Shown: positions 54,505 through 63,407, counted from the stretch's first letter. The stretch: 64,000 nucleotides of DNA from Cupriavidus cauae (GCF_008632125.1 NZ_VWRN01000035.1:186001-250000); one strand, 5' to 3'. Program-made: numbers and translations. The notes: generated from the sequence alone by a model not told the origin.

Positions 54505-54565
54505 GTGCGTCAGCGTGTTGGTGTTTGAGCGAGGCGTTGAACGTTGACGGCATAGTAGGTAATAC

Positions 54566-54600
54566 TTGATCGTGATGGCAATATTGATCTATAAAATCAA
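54566..54600. promoter_or_regulatory. AT-rich divergent promoter with TTGATC repeats
   Basis: TTGATC occurs at 54566-54571 and 54584-54589 (18 bp apart), and TTGAT-N7-ATCAA forms a dyad at 54584-54600 around a TATAAA box. The 119-base gap drives the dehydrogenase operon leftward and the HTH-citrate synthase gene rightward, so this is a good operator candidate. Confidence 0.5.
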
Positions 54601-54623
54601 CATATAACATTCCCACCACGACC

Positions 54624-55775
54624 ATGAGCTCCTGGATTTCGATGGACGAGGCATGCCGACAGCTCGGCGTGCGACCGCAGACGATCTACGCCTACGTCAG
54701 CCGCGGCAAGCTCGAAGTCATGACCGACCCGGCCGACACGCGCCGCAGCCTGTACCGCGCGGAGGACGTCGCCGGGCTTGCCAAACGCAAGCAGGCCGGC
54801 CGCAAGCACGAGACCCTCGCAACCAATACGCTGTTCGGCGCGGAACCCAGCATCCCGACCGCGCTTTCCACCTTCGTGCGCGAGCGGCTGTACTACCGAG
54901 GGCAGGACGCGGTGACCCTCGCTGGCTCGGCCACGCTTGAGGACGTGGCGCAATTGCTGTGGGACGCGCAGCAGCCGGTGGACTTCTCATGCTCGGCCCG
55001 AGTCGCCAATCCCGGACGTGTAGCGGCATTCAAGACCCTCGCCACGCTGGCCGCCACCGGCCACTCCACGCATGGGCGCATGACAAGGGTCCTGCATGTC
55101 GAATGCCAAAGCCTGGTCGGCCAACTCGCCAACGCGTTCGGCGCGCAACCGGGGCAGCAACCGTTGCACCTGCGCTTTGCACAAGGGTGGAAACAGCCGG
55201 CGCACGTGGCCGAGCTTTTGCGGACGGCCATGGTCCTTCTGATCGACCACGAGCTGACGAGCTCGGCCTTTGCCGCCCGTATCACGGCATCCACCGGCGC
55301 ATCCCTGCCGGCCTGCCTGCTCGGGGGACTTGCGACGCTCTCCGGCCCCTTGCACGGCGACGCCTCGGGCCGCGTCAAGGCGCTATTCGATGAAGTGGAG
55401 CGGCAGGGCGAGGAACAGGTGATTGCACATCATCTGTCTACGGGATTGCCTCTGCCCGGTTTCGGTCATCACTTGTATCCCGATGGCGATCCGCGGGCCG
55501 CAGCGTTGTTGGCAATGTTCGAGCCGCCGGAAGCGATAGCGCGCTTTATCGAGAAGGCGACTAGGCTGACGGGGCTGCAGCCCAATATCGACGTCGCGTT
55601 GGCGGCGATGGTTATTCATTACGGGTTGCCGGAAGATGCTGCTTTCGCGATGTTTGCTACGGCGCGCAGCATTGGACTGCTGGCGCATAGCCTGGAGCAA
55701 TTGGGAGTGGGGCAGGTGATACGGCCGCGGGGGCGGTATGTGGGGGTGGTGCCGGGGAGGGTGGGGGAAATATGA
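54624..55775 (+). CDS. HTH domain fused to citrate synthase-like domain
   Basis: Protein of 383 residues. Residues 1-60 form a MerR/excisionase-type HTH (MDEACRQLGVRPQTIYAYVSRG; TRRSLYRAEDV), then comes a citrate synthase fold with all three catalytic positions: His in LLIDHELTSSAFAAR (about residue 214), His in SGPLHGDASG (about 243) and Asp in GFGHHLYPDGDPRA (about 289). It is shorter than housekeeping GltA (about 430 residues). A sensor-regulator of the divergent operon, or an enzyme with DNA-binding control, are both possible. Confidence 0.8.
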   Translation: MSSWISMDEACRQLGVRPQTIYAYVSRGKLEVMTDPADTRRSLYRAEDVAGLAKRKQAGRKHETLATNTLFGAEPSIPTALSTFVRERLYYRGQDAVTLAGSATLEDVAQLLWDAQQPVDFSCSARVANPGRVAAFKTLATLAATGHSTHGRMTRVLHVECQSLVGQLANAFGAQPGQQPLHLRFAQGWKQPAHVAELLRTAMVLLIDHELTSSAFAARITASTGASLPACLLGGLATLSGPLHGDASGRVKALFDEVERQGEEQVIAHHLSTGLPLPGFGHHLYPDGDPRAAALLAMFEPPEAIARFIEKATRLTGLQPNIDVALAAMVIHYGLPEDAAFAMFATARSIGLLAHSLEQLGVGQVIRPRGRYVGVVPGRVGEI

Positions 55776-56171
55776 GGCATTGCAAGAGGCGAGCATGACC
55801 GGCTGCGCGTGTATCAAAAAGGGCAGTCATGCGGCCCATGGAATTCTGCGCAGGCGCATCGCGTCATGGCATCGCTCGCAAACTCCACCACAGCTTCTTA
55901 GCGGAGTTGTCGTTACATACATTCGAACTGCGGTGCAAGGCGCAAGGCTAAGGTTTTCGATTGGCGCTGTCATGTTTGCGGGACGGCGAAGTAGCAGATG
56001 CGGGGTCCCGCTGTGGTCGGTTCCCGCGAGAAAGGCAGTGAGGCTATTCTCCTACAGAAGTAGGGTACGGCTGCCCATAATTTTATGCGATGCTCGGCAT
56101 CGCTAATAGTCCATAAAACCTGCGGCGATGTCTGTGCTTGAAGAACGCAATGCAGGAATGAAAACACGCGA
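55776..56171. other. Gap at the left edge of the lower-GC island
   Basis: 396 bases with no convincing gene. Base composition falls from here on. It contains a small hairpin GCGATGC-TCG-GCATCGC (56087-56103) close to the promoter side of the next operon. No tRNA or repeat typical of an attachment site was seen. Confidence 0.45.
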
Positions 56172-56828
56172 ATGACGCCAATTTGCTCGGGGAACGGTCA
56201 GCTACTGTGCAACCATACGGCCAACAACGTGCCCTATGTCATCCGGACAGGCTTGGATCGCATGCTCACGTTGACGCTGGAAGCGGACTGGTCGGCCGCC
56301 AAGGCTGAAGCCTTTAACGTATTGTGTGAGCGCTTTCCGACCGGATTCACCAGTCAAGACGAGTTTGATTCGGCAGTGGCGGAATACAACCTCGTAGACT
56401 TGCACTGGAATTGGCTCAACAAGGCCCACCACGCTGCGACGAACGATTACCAGTGGTTCTATCTGATGGCCGAGGACAAGGTCCAAGGTGTCTGCATCAT
56501 TTTTCACCCGAAGCCTAGTCGCGAAGATGGCGAAAAGATATTCTACATTGACTATATCGCCGCGGCGTACTGGAACCGAAATCGTCCCGGGTACAAACGC
56601 CGGTTTTCGAACATCGGCCACATCCTGATCACCTATGCGGTTGACCATGCCGTGCGCGTATTGGGTTACCGCCCCGGTTTTTCGCTGCACGCTCTACCCA
56701 CCGCCGAGAGTTACTATTCGCGGCTCGGCATGACGCCATACGATTGCGACGCTAATAAGGAGGGACTTCGCTATTTTGAAGCCAGCGAAGTCTGCGCCAG
56801 GGCGGTGCTGGAGCGTGCTTATGCTTGA
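56172..56828 (+). CDS. GNAT-like acetyltransferase of the island operon
   Basis: Protein of 218 residues. The C-terminal half has GNAT features: a central strand EKIFYIDYIAAAYW, a helix after it, and the terminal SLHALPTAESYYSRLGMTPYD segment like the usual A-x-x-x-A-x-x-F/Y-Y-x-x-x-G-F/M end of acetyltransferases. The Q-x-x-G-x-G/A acetyl-CoA loop is not obvious, so activity is uncertain. The start could instead be the ATG at 56262. It overlaps the metallopeptidase start by 8 bases. Codon choice is less GC-biased than in the first 55 kb. Confidence 0.6.
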   Translation: MTPICSGNGQLLCNHTANNVPYVIRTGLDRMLTLTLEADWSAAKAEAFNVLCERFPTGFTSQDEFDSAVAEYNLVDLHWNWLNKAHHAATNDYQWFYLMAEDKVQGVCIIFHPKPSREDGEKIFYIDYIAAAYWNRNRPGYKRRFSNIGHILITYAVDHAVRVLGYRPGFSLHALPTAESYYSRLGMTPYDCDANKEGLRYFEASEVCARAVLERAYA

Positions 56829-57666
56829 CGACGATTTCTCGGTTTACCCGGCAGCCGCATCTTCAACGTATCGAATCTTTGAACTCTACGGTCAACTCAA
56901 ACGCCATCTCAAGTCGAAGGACATTGCCGCGCGGAAGGGCGCTAGCGAATCGGAGTCGGCCTTTTTGCTAAGAACGGCTATCACGGCGGGCGAAGAAAGC
57001 CCCGCGCTGTTTCGCCAGAATCCGCGCGCCAATCCTTTCCTCACTGCCGCCTGGCTGTCTATCGTCAAGAACACGGCCCGCGCGGCGGCGTTGACGCGAA
57101 CGGTCGAGCCATTTCGTCCACCCAGCGACGACGACCTTCGTCGGCTCGCTACCTATAGCACTGATGTGCGCAATCTGCGCCGCTTGCCTACCATTCTCGC
57201 CGAGCAATATGGGGTCATCCTCGTAGTAGAGCGAGCGTTTCCGGCGATGCGTACGGATGGCTGCGTACTGACGCTCAACAGCGGCACTCCCGTGATCGGC
57301 CTGAGTCTGCGCTATAACCGCTACGACAACTTTTGGTTCACGTTGATGCATGAGATGGCCCACATCTGCCTGCACTACGATCATCTGTCGACGCCGATCC
57401 TGGACGATTTGGAGGAAGAGGATGATGGGGAAGTGGAAGTCGCGGCCAATCGGCTGGCCATGGATACTCTGGTGCCGCGCAACATCTGGCGAAAGATGGT
57501 GTTGCAGCGAGATTCGCGTAGCCACTTAGTGGAATACGCAAGGCAAGCCGACGTTCATGTCGCGGTTGCGGCGGGACTACTGCGGTACCGCGAAAAAAAT
57601 TACACCATGTACAGCGACTTGGTCCAATCGATCGACGTCGCCCATGAACTGGGGCTCCAAGGATGA
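56821..57666 (+). CDS. ImmA/IrrE family metallo-endopeptidase
   Basis: Protein of 281 residues. The zinc motif H-E-M-A-H is at residues 177-181 (FTLMHEMAHICLHYDH), followed by an acidic stretch and ANRLAMD, as in ImmA/IrrE peptidases that cut repressors after DNA damage. The first 100 residues are helical and lack the usual XRE helix-turn-helix motif that I could recognise. It overlaps the upstream gene (8 bases) and the sce7725-like gene (ATGA), so the three are translated together. It may activate the module by cleaving a regulator, which is inference. Confidence 0.8.
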   Translation: MLDDDFSVYPAAASSTYRIFELYGQLKRHLKSKDIAARKGASESESAFLLRTAITAGEESPALFRQNPRANPFLTAAWLSIVKNTARAAALTRTVEPFRPPSDDDLRRLATYSTDVRNLRRLPTILAEQYGVILVVERAFPAMRTDGCVLTLNSGTPVIGLSLRYNRYDNFWFTLMHEMAHICLHYDHLSTPILDDLEEEDDGEVEVAANRLAMDTLVPRNIWRKMVLQRDSRSHLVEYARQADVHVAVAAGLLRYREKNYTMYSDLVQSIDVAHELGLQG

Positions 57667-58742
57667 GTGTCTATTTTCCGTTCCTCAAACTTAAACAGAA
57701 CGAAATCCTCGGCGTGGGGACGCTCTCTGACGACACGCGAGCGAAGATTTGTCCTTGTTTTGATGTGCCGCGCACTAGCAAGAACCAGAATGCGGACGAG
57801 ATTCTAGACCGCGTTCGAATTGGGTTGACCAAGATGACGAGTCTATGCGAGCGCATTGGTACATTCCCATTCTACATCGATAATTTTGATCTTGACGATG
57901 ATCTGGAGTTGGAAGGTACACCGCAGTATCGCTATATCCTCGCGACGTTCAAGCCCTTTCGAGCGATACCAATTATCGCGCTGGATCGCCACGTAGATCA
58001 TAACCCCGCCGCTTTTGAGTATCTCCTGGAAGTCGGAGGGCCGGTCGGCGTACGCCTCCAACTGGAGGATATCGAAAGCTGGACTCTGCTCAAGCGAAAG
58101 CTTGTGGGCTTGTGGGGCGAACTGACGCGCTGTAAAGCACAGCGTATTGACGTTATTGTCGATGCGCGCGTACTGACGGACTATGCAACGGCCGCGACGC
58201 GTATAGCAGAGTTCCTCAAGAATTTCCGCGCCGAATTTTACGCGCACACCTTTGTGGTAACAGGCTCTTCAATCCCGTCGAATATTAGTGAGCTAATTGA
58301 AACAGGCGGTGCGAAGATGGTTCCTCGGCTTGAATACCATCTGTGGCGCCATCTCGTGGCGGAGGCAGCCATGCATGACGTTCGATTTGGCGACTACGGT
58401 GTCGTCAGTCCTGAGTATTCGGACGTCGAACTGCAGCCGGAACTGCTGCGGACTATCTCTACACCTCGCGCCTTCTATCCGCATGGCGACAGTATGCTTG
58501 CAGTACGAGGCATCTCATTCAAGGCTCATCCGTTGGGGAATGGACAGTATTTCGAGATCGCCGACCTGATCCAGCGGCAACCCTTCTTTCGGGGTGCGTC
58601 TTATTCCTTTGGCGACCAGTACATTTACGATCGCAGCGCCAGCAGTGCGAAGCGACCAGCCAAGGCCGGCAATGCCGGCTCGTGGGTGAAGTCAACGCTC
58701 GCCAGTCATATCACCTACCTCGGTGATGTACTCCTCCCCTGA
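57663..58742 (+). CDS. sce7725/beta-family protein
   Basis: Protein of 359 residues matching the sce7725/T4-beta-protein family as I know it: N-terminus Y-F-P-F-L-K-L-K-Q-N-E, an IPIIALD strand near residue 100, VGVRLQLEDIE in the middle, and the C-terminal GNAGSWVKSTLASHITYLGD block. The family has no proven function but often sits beside sce7726-type nuclease genes. Its end overlaps the convergent sce7726-like gene by 51 bases. The start forms ATGA with the peptidase stop. Confidence 0.75.
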   Translation: MSVYFPFLKLKQNEILGVGTLSDDTRAKICPCFDVPRTSKNQNADEILDRVRIGLTKMTSLCERIGTFPFYIDNFDLDDDLELEGTPQYRYILATFKPFRAIPIIALDRHVDHNPAAFEYLLEVGGPVGVRLQLEDIESWTLLKRKLVGLWGELTRCKAQRIDVIVDARVLTDYATAATRIAEFLKNFRAEFYAHTFVVTGSSIPSNISELIETGGAKMVPRLEYHLWRHLVAEAAMHDVRFGDYGVVSPEYSDVELQPELLRTISTPRAFYPHGDSMLAVRGISFKAHPLGNGQYFEIADLIQRQPFFRGASYSFGDQYIYDRSASSAKRPAKAGNAGSWVKSTLASHITYLGDVLLP

Positions 58743-59390
58743 GCGGCTCCGGATCGCGTCTTGGATTGATGCGAGAGTGAGGCGTTTGTCTAGCGCCCGG
58801 CTTAAATGGATGGCTAGATCCTCGCGCGTGTAGGCGCGCTTCACCGGGATCTTCGCGGTGTCCGTAGCAATGCTGGTCAATTCTGCCTTCCACAGCATCA
58901 TCAGCGCCTTCTGCTTCGCGAAACGGGGGCTGCTCAGTGCGGCTCGGACATATCGTAGTGCGATGCCCTGCTGCTTGCGCGTGGCTACCATGATGCCCCA
59001 GTAGACCGGCAGGTAACGTAGACACCAAGTCAGGTGGTTCTCAGTCGTGACGAGGGTCACCTTGGGAAAGGTCTGATCGAAATAGCTGGCCTGCCGAATC
59101 AGGCGCCGTATGCTGTCGGTCGCACCTTTGATTTCAAAGCAATGCATTTCTCGATAGATGGCCACCAGATCGGCCTTGGCGTTGCCATTATGCACGCCAA
59201 GTTCTTCGATCACCCGAGCCGGGGCGGGTATGCGACGCGCCAAGTGCAGACGCAACGCTTCCCGAATCTCGCGGTCGCGAAGCACCAGGGGGGGCGGAGT
59301 CACCGATGCTGGCCTCGGCGCAATCAGGGCGGTGGCGCGAACGGTTTCGCGCGGATGCGGCGACACGGAATTGGCAGTCATGGTGATCAT
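58692..59390 (-). CDS. sce7726-family PD-(D/E)XK nuclease-like protein
   Basis: Protein of 232 residues from the chosen ATG. A nuclease core is visible: Glu at 62-63 (RVIEELG), Asp at 74 (AKADLVAI), E-I-K at 86-88 (HCFEIKGATDSIRRL) and a Q-x-x-x-F motif at 100-104, the layout of RecB/Holliday-resolvase-type PD-(D/E)XK enzymes; this segment also matches sce7726. The true start is unclear: ATG at 59381 or 59498 are alternatives and none has a clear ribosome binding site. It is convergent with sce7725. Confidence 0.75.
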   Translation of the reverse strand: MITMTANSVSPHPRETVRATALIAPRPASVTPPPLVLRDREIREALRLHLARRIPAPARVIEELGVHNGNAKADLVAIYREMHCFEIKGATDSIRRLIRQASYFDQTFPKVTLVTTENHLTWCLRYLPVYWGIMVATRKQQGIALRYVRAALSSPRFAKQKALMMLWKAELTSIATDTAKIPVKRAYTREDLAIHLSRALDKRLTLASIQDAIRSRSGEEYITEVGDMTGER

Positions 59391-59915
59391 TGGGGGGCGG
59401 CCATACGGGGTCAAGCTTCGCGCGGCGGTGATGTTAGCACGTTGGAGCTCCGACTCCTGGGACGAGGGCAGGTTCTTGGGCGGCCTGGAAAAAGCCATCG
59501 CACGAGTAGCCCCCCAAGCAATGCCGCGGCCGGCTGTGCGCGGCGGCGGGATTCTCCGATGCGTTGGTGAGTTGCCGAATTTACGGCCGCGAAGTATACG
59601 GAGCCCTCAATCGCGCTAAAAAGTCGCAAAACCGTCATGACTTCTAGGTTGGAGGGTCGATGGTTGAATTTCCGCTTCTGGCGTATGCAAACTACTGCTA
59701 TTGGCCGGCAAACGCCGGGCGAGGCGTTGGTGCTTGTTGGGGAACGCAGAGGTCGATTCAATGGTAATGAGCCCATAGTCGGTCTACCCTCCGGCCGACG
59801 TATTTGAGCACATCAGTCTCGTTTGCTAGCCCCGGCCGGCCGCGAACTTTGTGCATCTGCCTGCGCATCTCAAGGCGCACTACTCGATGTGATTACACGC
59901 TGCGGATCCTAGTGA
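59391..59915. other. Gap holding two divergent promoters
   Basis: 525 bases between the sce7726-like gene (left) and the HNH gene (right). Short frames present look random. If the sce7726 gene begins at 59498 the gap is shorter. No repeat or RNA element is recognised. Confidence 0.4.
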
Positions 59916-61097
59916 ATGAACAGATCAATCAATCGCTTTTTCGAAGAGATCGGCATGCCTCTCTACAACGGACGCTGGTCATGGGGCGCTGAAAAGGACC
60001 ACAAGATCGTCCTTCGAACTTGGGCAGACCAGTGTAACGTTCGTGAGCGGCGCGTCGCCGTGCTCCATCAAAGGACATTAGTGGAGAGCGTATCGGCAGG
60101 CCTTGATGAACGCGTACAGCATCTAAAGGCGATATGGCGTGGCGATGTTGCGGCCTACACGGTGATAGCGACAGCCGTTGATCCAAGTTCGCCAGATCGG
60201 TCCATCAAGTCGTACAGGGATGCTCTATTTGCCATCGCCTCCCTCGAGGTGGATGACGAGGGTACATTCTATGCCCGCTACTCGAGGGTTCTGGACGCTC
60301 GCGATTTCCAGATCGATGCAGCAACCCACCGGACCACTCCGTGCAGCGGCCCGTTCCCCATAGACAAGCAACTGGAGTCGGGGCTGTCATCCGCCACAGT
60401 CAGCGAAAAACTTCCGTGCATGAGGGAGTGGCTGATCAACGTTGCCAGGAGTCGCAAGCCGGTGAAATATGCCGAGTTGATGCAGCGATTCGATTTGTGG
60501 TACGGAACACTGTTCACGAGCCTGAAGAAGCTCGGTCAAGCGTGCGTTGCCACAAACGAGCCGGTGATCACTGCACTGGTCGTAGACAAGGATACCGGAC
60601 GATGCTCCAAGGAATTCAAGGAGGTCTTCGGTATCACGGACGATGAGGCCGAGCGCGAGCGCTGCTACGCATACTGGTCGTCCACCGAGCCCAAAGCCGT
60701 GCCCGCCGTACCGCAGGGCGAAGCGGACAATGGCATCATGCTGCGAGCTGGTGAAGTCAACGACGATGGGCTTGAAGAAGGTGTCGCTCGGTTCATGAGC
60801 GTCGAGGTTCGGCAACAGCAAGCGGCATTCCGGAAGGCGGTATTTTTGGCCTTTCGGGGGCGGTGTGCGGTTTCACGTTGCGACGTTCCCGAGGCCCTTG
60901 AAGCTGCCCACCTGGTCGGCCGTGATTGGCGGGCGGGGCATAATAGGGCCGCGGACGGCATCTTGCTTCGACGAGACTTGCACACACTCTATGACCAGGG
61001 ACTGCTGGACTTATCGGACGGGATTGCCTGTTTCAGCCCACGCGTGTTACACCACTACCAAGATCTTGAGGGCTGCGAGGTCGCTCTCAGACTCTAG
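59916..61097 (+). CDS. HNH endonuclease with an unassigned N-terminal domain
   Basis: Protein of 393 residues in three parts. Residues 1-130 (FFEEIG..GRWSWGAEKDHKIVLRTW) form a domain I cannot name. Residues 165-255 look like a winged-helix segment (KPVKYAELMQRF; PVITALVVDKDTG). Residues about 310-365 are an HNH nuclease of the HNH_2 type: CAVSRCDVPEALEAAHLV, NRAADGILLRRDLHTLYDQG, with the A-A-H, N and D-x-H residues kept. This is like modification-dependent restriction enzymes (reader plus HNH), but that role is inference. Confidence 0.78.
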   Translation: MNRSINRFFEEIGMPLYNGRWSWGAEKDHKIVLRTWADQCNVRERRVAVLHQRTLVESVSAGLDERVQHLKAIWRGDVAAYTVIATAVDPSSPDRSIKSYRDALFAIASLEVDDEGTFYARYSRVLDARDFQIDAATHRTTPCSGPFPIDKQLESGLSSATVSEKLPCMREWLINVARSRKPVKYAELMQRFDLWYGTLFTSLKKLGQACVATNEPVITALVVDKDTGRCSKEFKEVFGITDDEAERERCYAYWSSTEPKAVPAVPQGEADNGIMLRAGEVNDDGLEEGVARFMSVEVRQQQAAFRKAVFLAFRGRCAVSRCDVPEALEAAHLVGRDWRAGHNRAADGILLRRDLHTLYDQGLLDLSDGIACFSPRVLHHYQDLEGCEVALRL

Positions 61098-61763
61098 GTA
61101 ATGCAAACGCTGGTGGCGGACCCCAACACTATCCGCTGATCCTACCAGAGTCAGCGGCGACTCCTGACCCGAAGCACTTCCTTCATTTTGTTGCATCGTC
61201 TGATGGAGACTTTTCAGTGCGTCCTGCATTATTTGCAGGAATATTTTCCTTTGTTCTTCCCATCCGACTCTACGATAATGAGCGTCACCTGTCTGTCGAT
61301 CAAAATCGACAGCACATCTTATACTTTGGATCATGGGAAAAACTCGTTGTCTAGTAAATTATTACGCCAATTAGAGCAGGAGAAAGTGCGATCTTTCTGG
61401 AAACCCCATCGTACTGAGCGTTTGTGCAATCGACCGTCAATGGCTTTCGCAGCCAAGGGCGGAACTGTATTCGTCCCATCTTTTGCCATGCGCATCCAGA
61501 GTTCGACCGAGCCTGCGAGCAACTGGCAGGGCGCTTGATGTTCCAAAAAAGCAAACCGCGTTCAGCAAATATCATAGACGTGCGACGGTACTTCGCCATT
61601 TGCGTCTTGATACAAAGGAATGCTTCCGGCACGCCGGCGCGAATTGTGTTTCAAGCTCCGGTGACGTGCATTTGATCTGGTCGTTCAATGCGCTGAAGCC
61701 AATCCCTTCCCGCTACTGTTATTCGCGCCGCGGAAGCCTTCGTCGAGCGCTTCCGCAAAGCGT
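61098..61763. other. Long convergent gap without a recognised gene
   Basis: 666 bases between the ends of the HNH and SIR2 genes. Short frames on both strands look random. A perfect hairpin CTGTCGAT-CAAA-ATCGACAG (61293-61312) is the only clear structure. It could be decayed DNA of an older gene or contain an RNA I do not know. Confidence 0.45.
61293..61312. terminator. Hairpin downstream of the HNH gene
   Basis: Perfect 8-bp stem, 4-base loop CAAA, about 195 bases past the HNH stop. No T-run follows, so a terminator role is uncertain. Confidence 0.4.
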
Positions 61764-63323
61764 TCATTCCCAACCATACATCGCACGATCGTAGAGACAA
61801 GCCAGCTTGCGAAACGCCGTAGAGTAGGCGCCCGTGGCGAATCGGTCCGAATGTTCCGCCAGGAACTTCTGAATTTCCGGATAGTCGTCGCGTGTCCATT
61901 GTACGAAAGGCAAATATTGCGCGACGATTTCCGGCGTAAGCCTTCCGATCATCTCGGGAACAGATAGGCCGCGATAGTTCCGGCGAAATCCCTTGCTCAG
62001 TGCTTTGGTTTGAAAGTCGATCGGCGACAGGTTGACATACTTGTCGGCATCAAAGCCCGATGCCCGATACTGTTCAGAATTGTTGACGCCGGCTGCTCGC
62101 AGTAAGAAGAATATCGGCAGGAATTTTAGGCTTCTGGAAAGTCGCGGCAGTGTTTCGCGCAATACGCGTTCTGCCTCGTACCCCTTATCCCGGTGTATCA
62201 AGTCGCTGTAGATGTCGACGGTGGAAATTGCTGTATAACCGACGTCGCCCAGTTGAACACGTTCCTGTTCTTGCCTTTCGGCGGCCACTCCGATGCCGAC
62301 CACGAATTCGATGTCTTCCTTGCCTTCGACGCTATCCACGTCCACCACGACGAGTTTTCCATGAGGGTCGGTGGTCTTCACCAGTTCGTAGAGCTGCTCC
62401 TTGCAATATCTCAGGACGCGCGCCGGGATCTTCCGTTTGGTTGACTCGATTGCTTCGTACACCCCTACGAACGATGTCGCCCGGATCAGCGTGATGGGTA
62501 TCTGTACCTTGTCCAGGGCGATCATCGTCGGAGACATCGTGTCCTTGCCATCTTTCGAGCGCTGTACGAAGATTAGGTTGTTGTTAAGTTGCTGGAGCTT
62601 GTCCTGGCCGATGCAGGCGCAGATCGCGCGAAGCAAAGCGATGATGTTGTCGTCGTTCAGAGAGTAGCCCATGAAGATCACGGGATGCTCGACAAAAATG
62701 GTGATCAGTTTCGCCGCGAGATACGCATTTCGCTCGTTGAAATCATGATAGTCGTGCTGCGTGAGAACTAGACTGCGAGGCGTATTGACGCAACCATGAA
62801 TCTTGTAAATTTCGCCGATCGACTGCGGGTTGGAAAAGAGTAATTCGTCCTGGCCGACATACACCCTATAGTCCGGAAATAGTGACTGCAGAAACGTATC
62901 CCAATTCGTGGTGATGATCCCATCTACGTTCAGGCGACTTAGAGCTGCTACTTCATCTCCATACTGACCTTTGGCGTGATCAGCAAGCTTGACGCTCTTT
63001 AGATAGTCGCAAATCTCTACGCGTAGCGGTCCAGTACGATCGGCAATTTTAGTTTGGTGCCTTTCCCGGCTCTGTTGATAGTCTGGATGACTCCACCAGA
63101 CCTCATGGAAGTCATCGGCCATCAAGCCCGCCACTGTTGCGAGATTGCCGTCGGCGGAAGACAGGTAATACTCGTAGGGTTTGATATGTTGACAGAACCT
63201 GCGCAGCAGTCCATCCCAGTCTTCCAAACCAAGATAGCGCCGCGATAGGCCGGAGCCCGCGAAGAGAAAGGGGCCTGAACTGTGTGATTTGAGCAACTGC
63301 GAAAGGGAGTCTGCGATCGTCAT
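61764..63323 (-). CDS. SIR2-family NAD-binding protein, probable phage defence effector
   Basis: Protein of 519 residues. The SIR2 fold is visible: FAGSGLSRRYLGLEDW (nucleotide site, residues 21-36), TTNWD (138-142), KIHGC with the catalytic His 176, and FMGYSLNDDNI (217-227). The remaining 290 residues have no domain I can name; they include YTAISTVDIY and a helical end. Standalone SIR2 proteins of this size are frequent NADases in anti-phage systems. The ATG at 63323 has AAGG about 7 bases upstream. Both catalytic Asn and His positions are kept. Confidence 0.85.
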   Translation of the reverse strand: MTIADSLSQLLKSHSSGPFLFAGSGLSRRYLGLEDWDGLLRRFCQHIKPYEYYLSSADGNLATVAGLMADDFHEVWWSHPDYQQSRERHQTKIADRTGPLRVEICDYLKSVKLADHAKGQYGDEVAALSRLNVDGIITTNWDTFLQSLFPDYRVYVGQDELLFSNPQSIGEIYKIHGCVNTPRSLVLTQHDYHDFNERNAYLAAKLITIFVEHPVIFMGYSLNDDNIIALLRAICACIGQDKLQQLNNNLIFVQRSKDGKDTMSPTMIALDKVQIPITLIRATSFVGVYEAIESTKRKIPARVLRYCKEQLYELVKTTDPHGKLVVVDVDSVEGKEDIEFVVGIGVAAERQEQERVQLGDVGYTAISTVDIYSDLIHRDKGYEAERVLRETLPRLSRSLKFLPIFFLLRAAGVNNSEQYRASGFDADKYVNLSPIDFQTKALSKGFRRNYRGLSVPEMIGRLTPEIVAQYLPFVQWTRDDYPEIQKFLAEHSDRFATGAYSTAFRKLACLYDRAMYGWE

Positions 63324-63365
63324 GGTGCCTTGTAAGTCCGTTACTGCTGGTAGAGGCTTGAATCC

Positions 63366-63388
63366 GTGCGGTCTGCGCACAACCGCAC
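63366..63388. promoter_or_regulatory. Inverted repeat in the SIR2 promoter
   Basis: Arms GTGCGGT and ACCGCAC (7 bp, exact), 9 bases apart, 43 bases upstream of the SIR2 start codon on the minus strand. It may be an operator or the base of an RNA hairpin in the leader. Confidence 0.5.
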
Positions 63389-63407
63389 CTTAGGTGTAGG
63401 TGGAACA

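Noticed and set aside
55738..56106. A 122-codon frame in the gap before the island operon
   Set aside because: It overlaps the end of the citrate synthase fusion, has no ribosome binding site and no familiar sequence.
61047..61334. A 95-codon minus-strand frame with a short helical stretch past the SIR2 end
   Set aside because: It overlaps the HNH gene's C-terminus and lacks a clear ribosome binding site; kept only as a possibility.
61188..61794. Short frames on both strands in the gap between the HNH and SIR2 genes
   Set aside because: Several overlap each other in different frames, none has a good start signal and compositions look random; no transposase or toxin feature was recognised.
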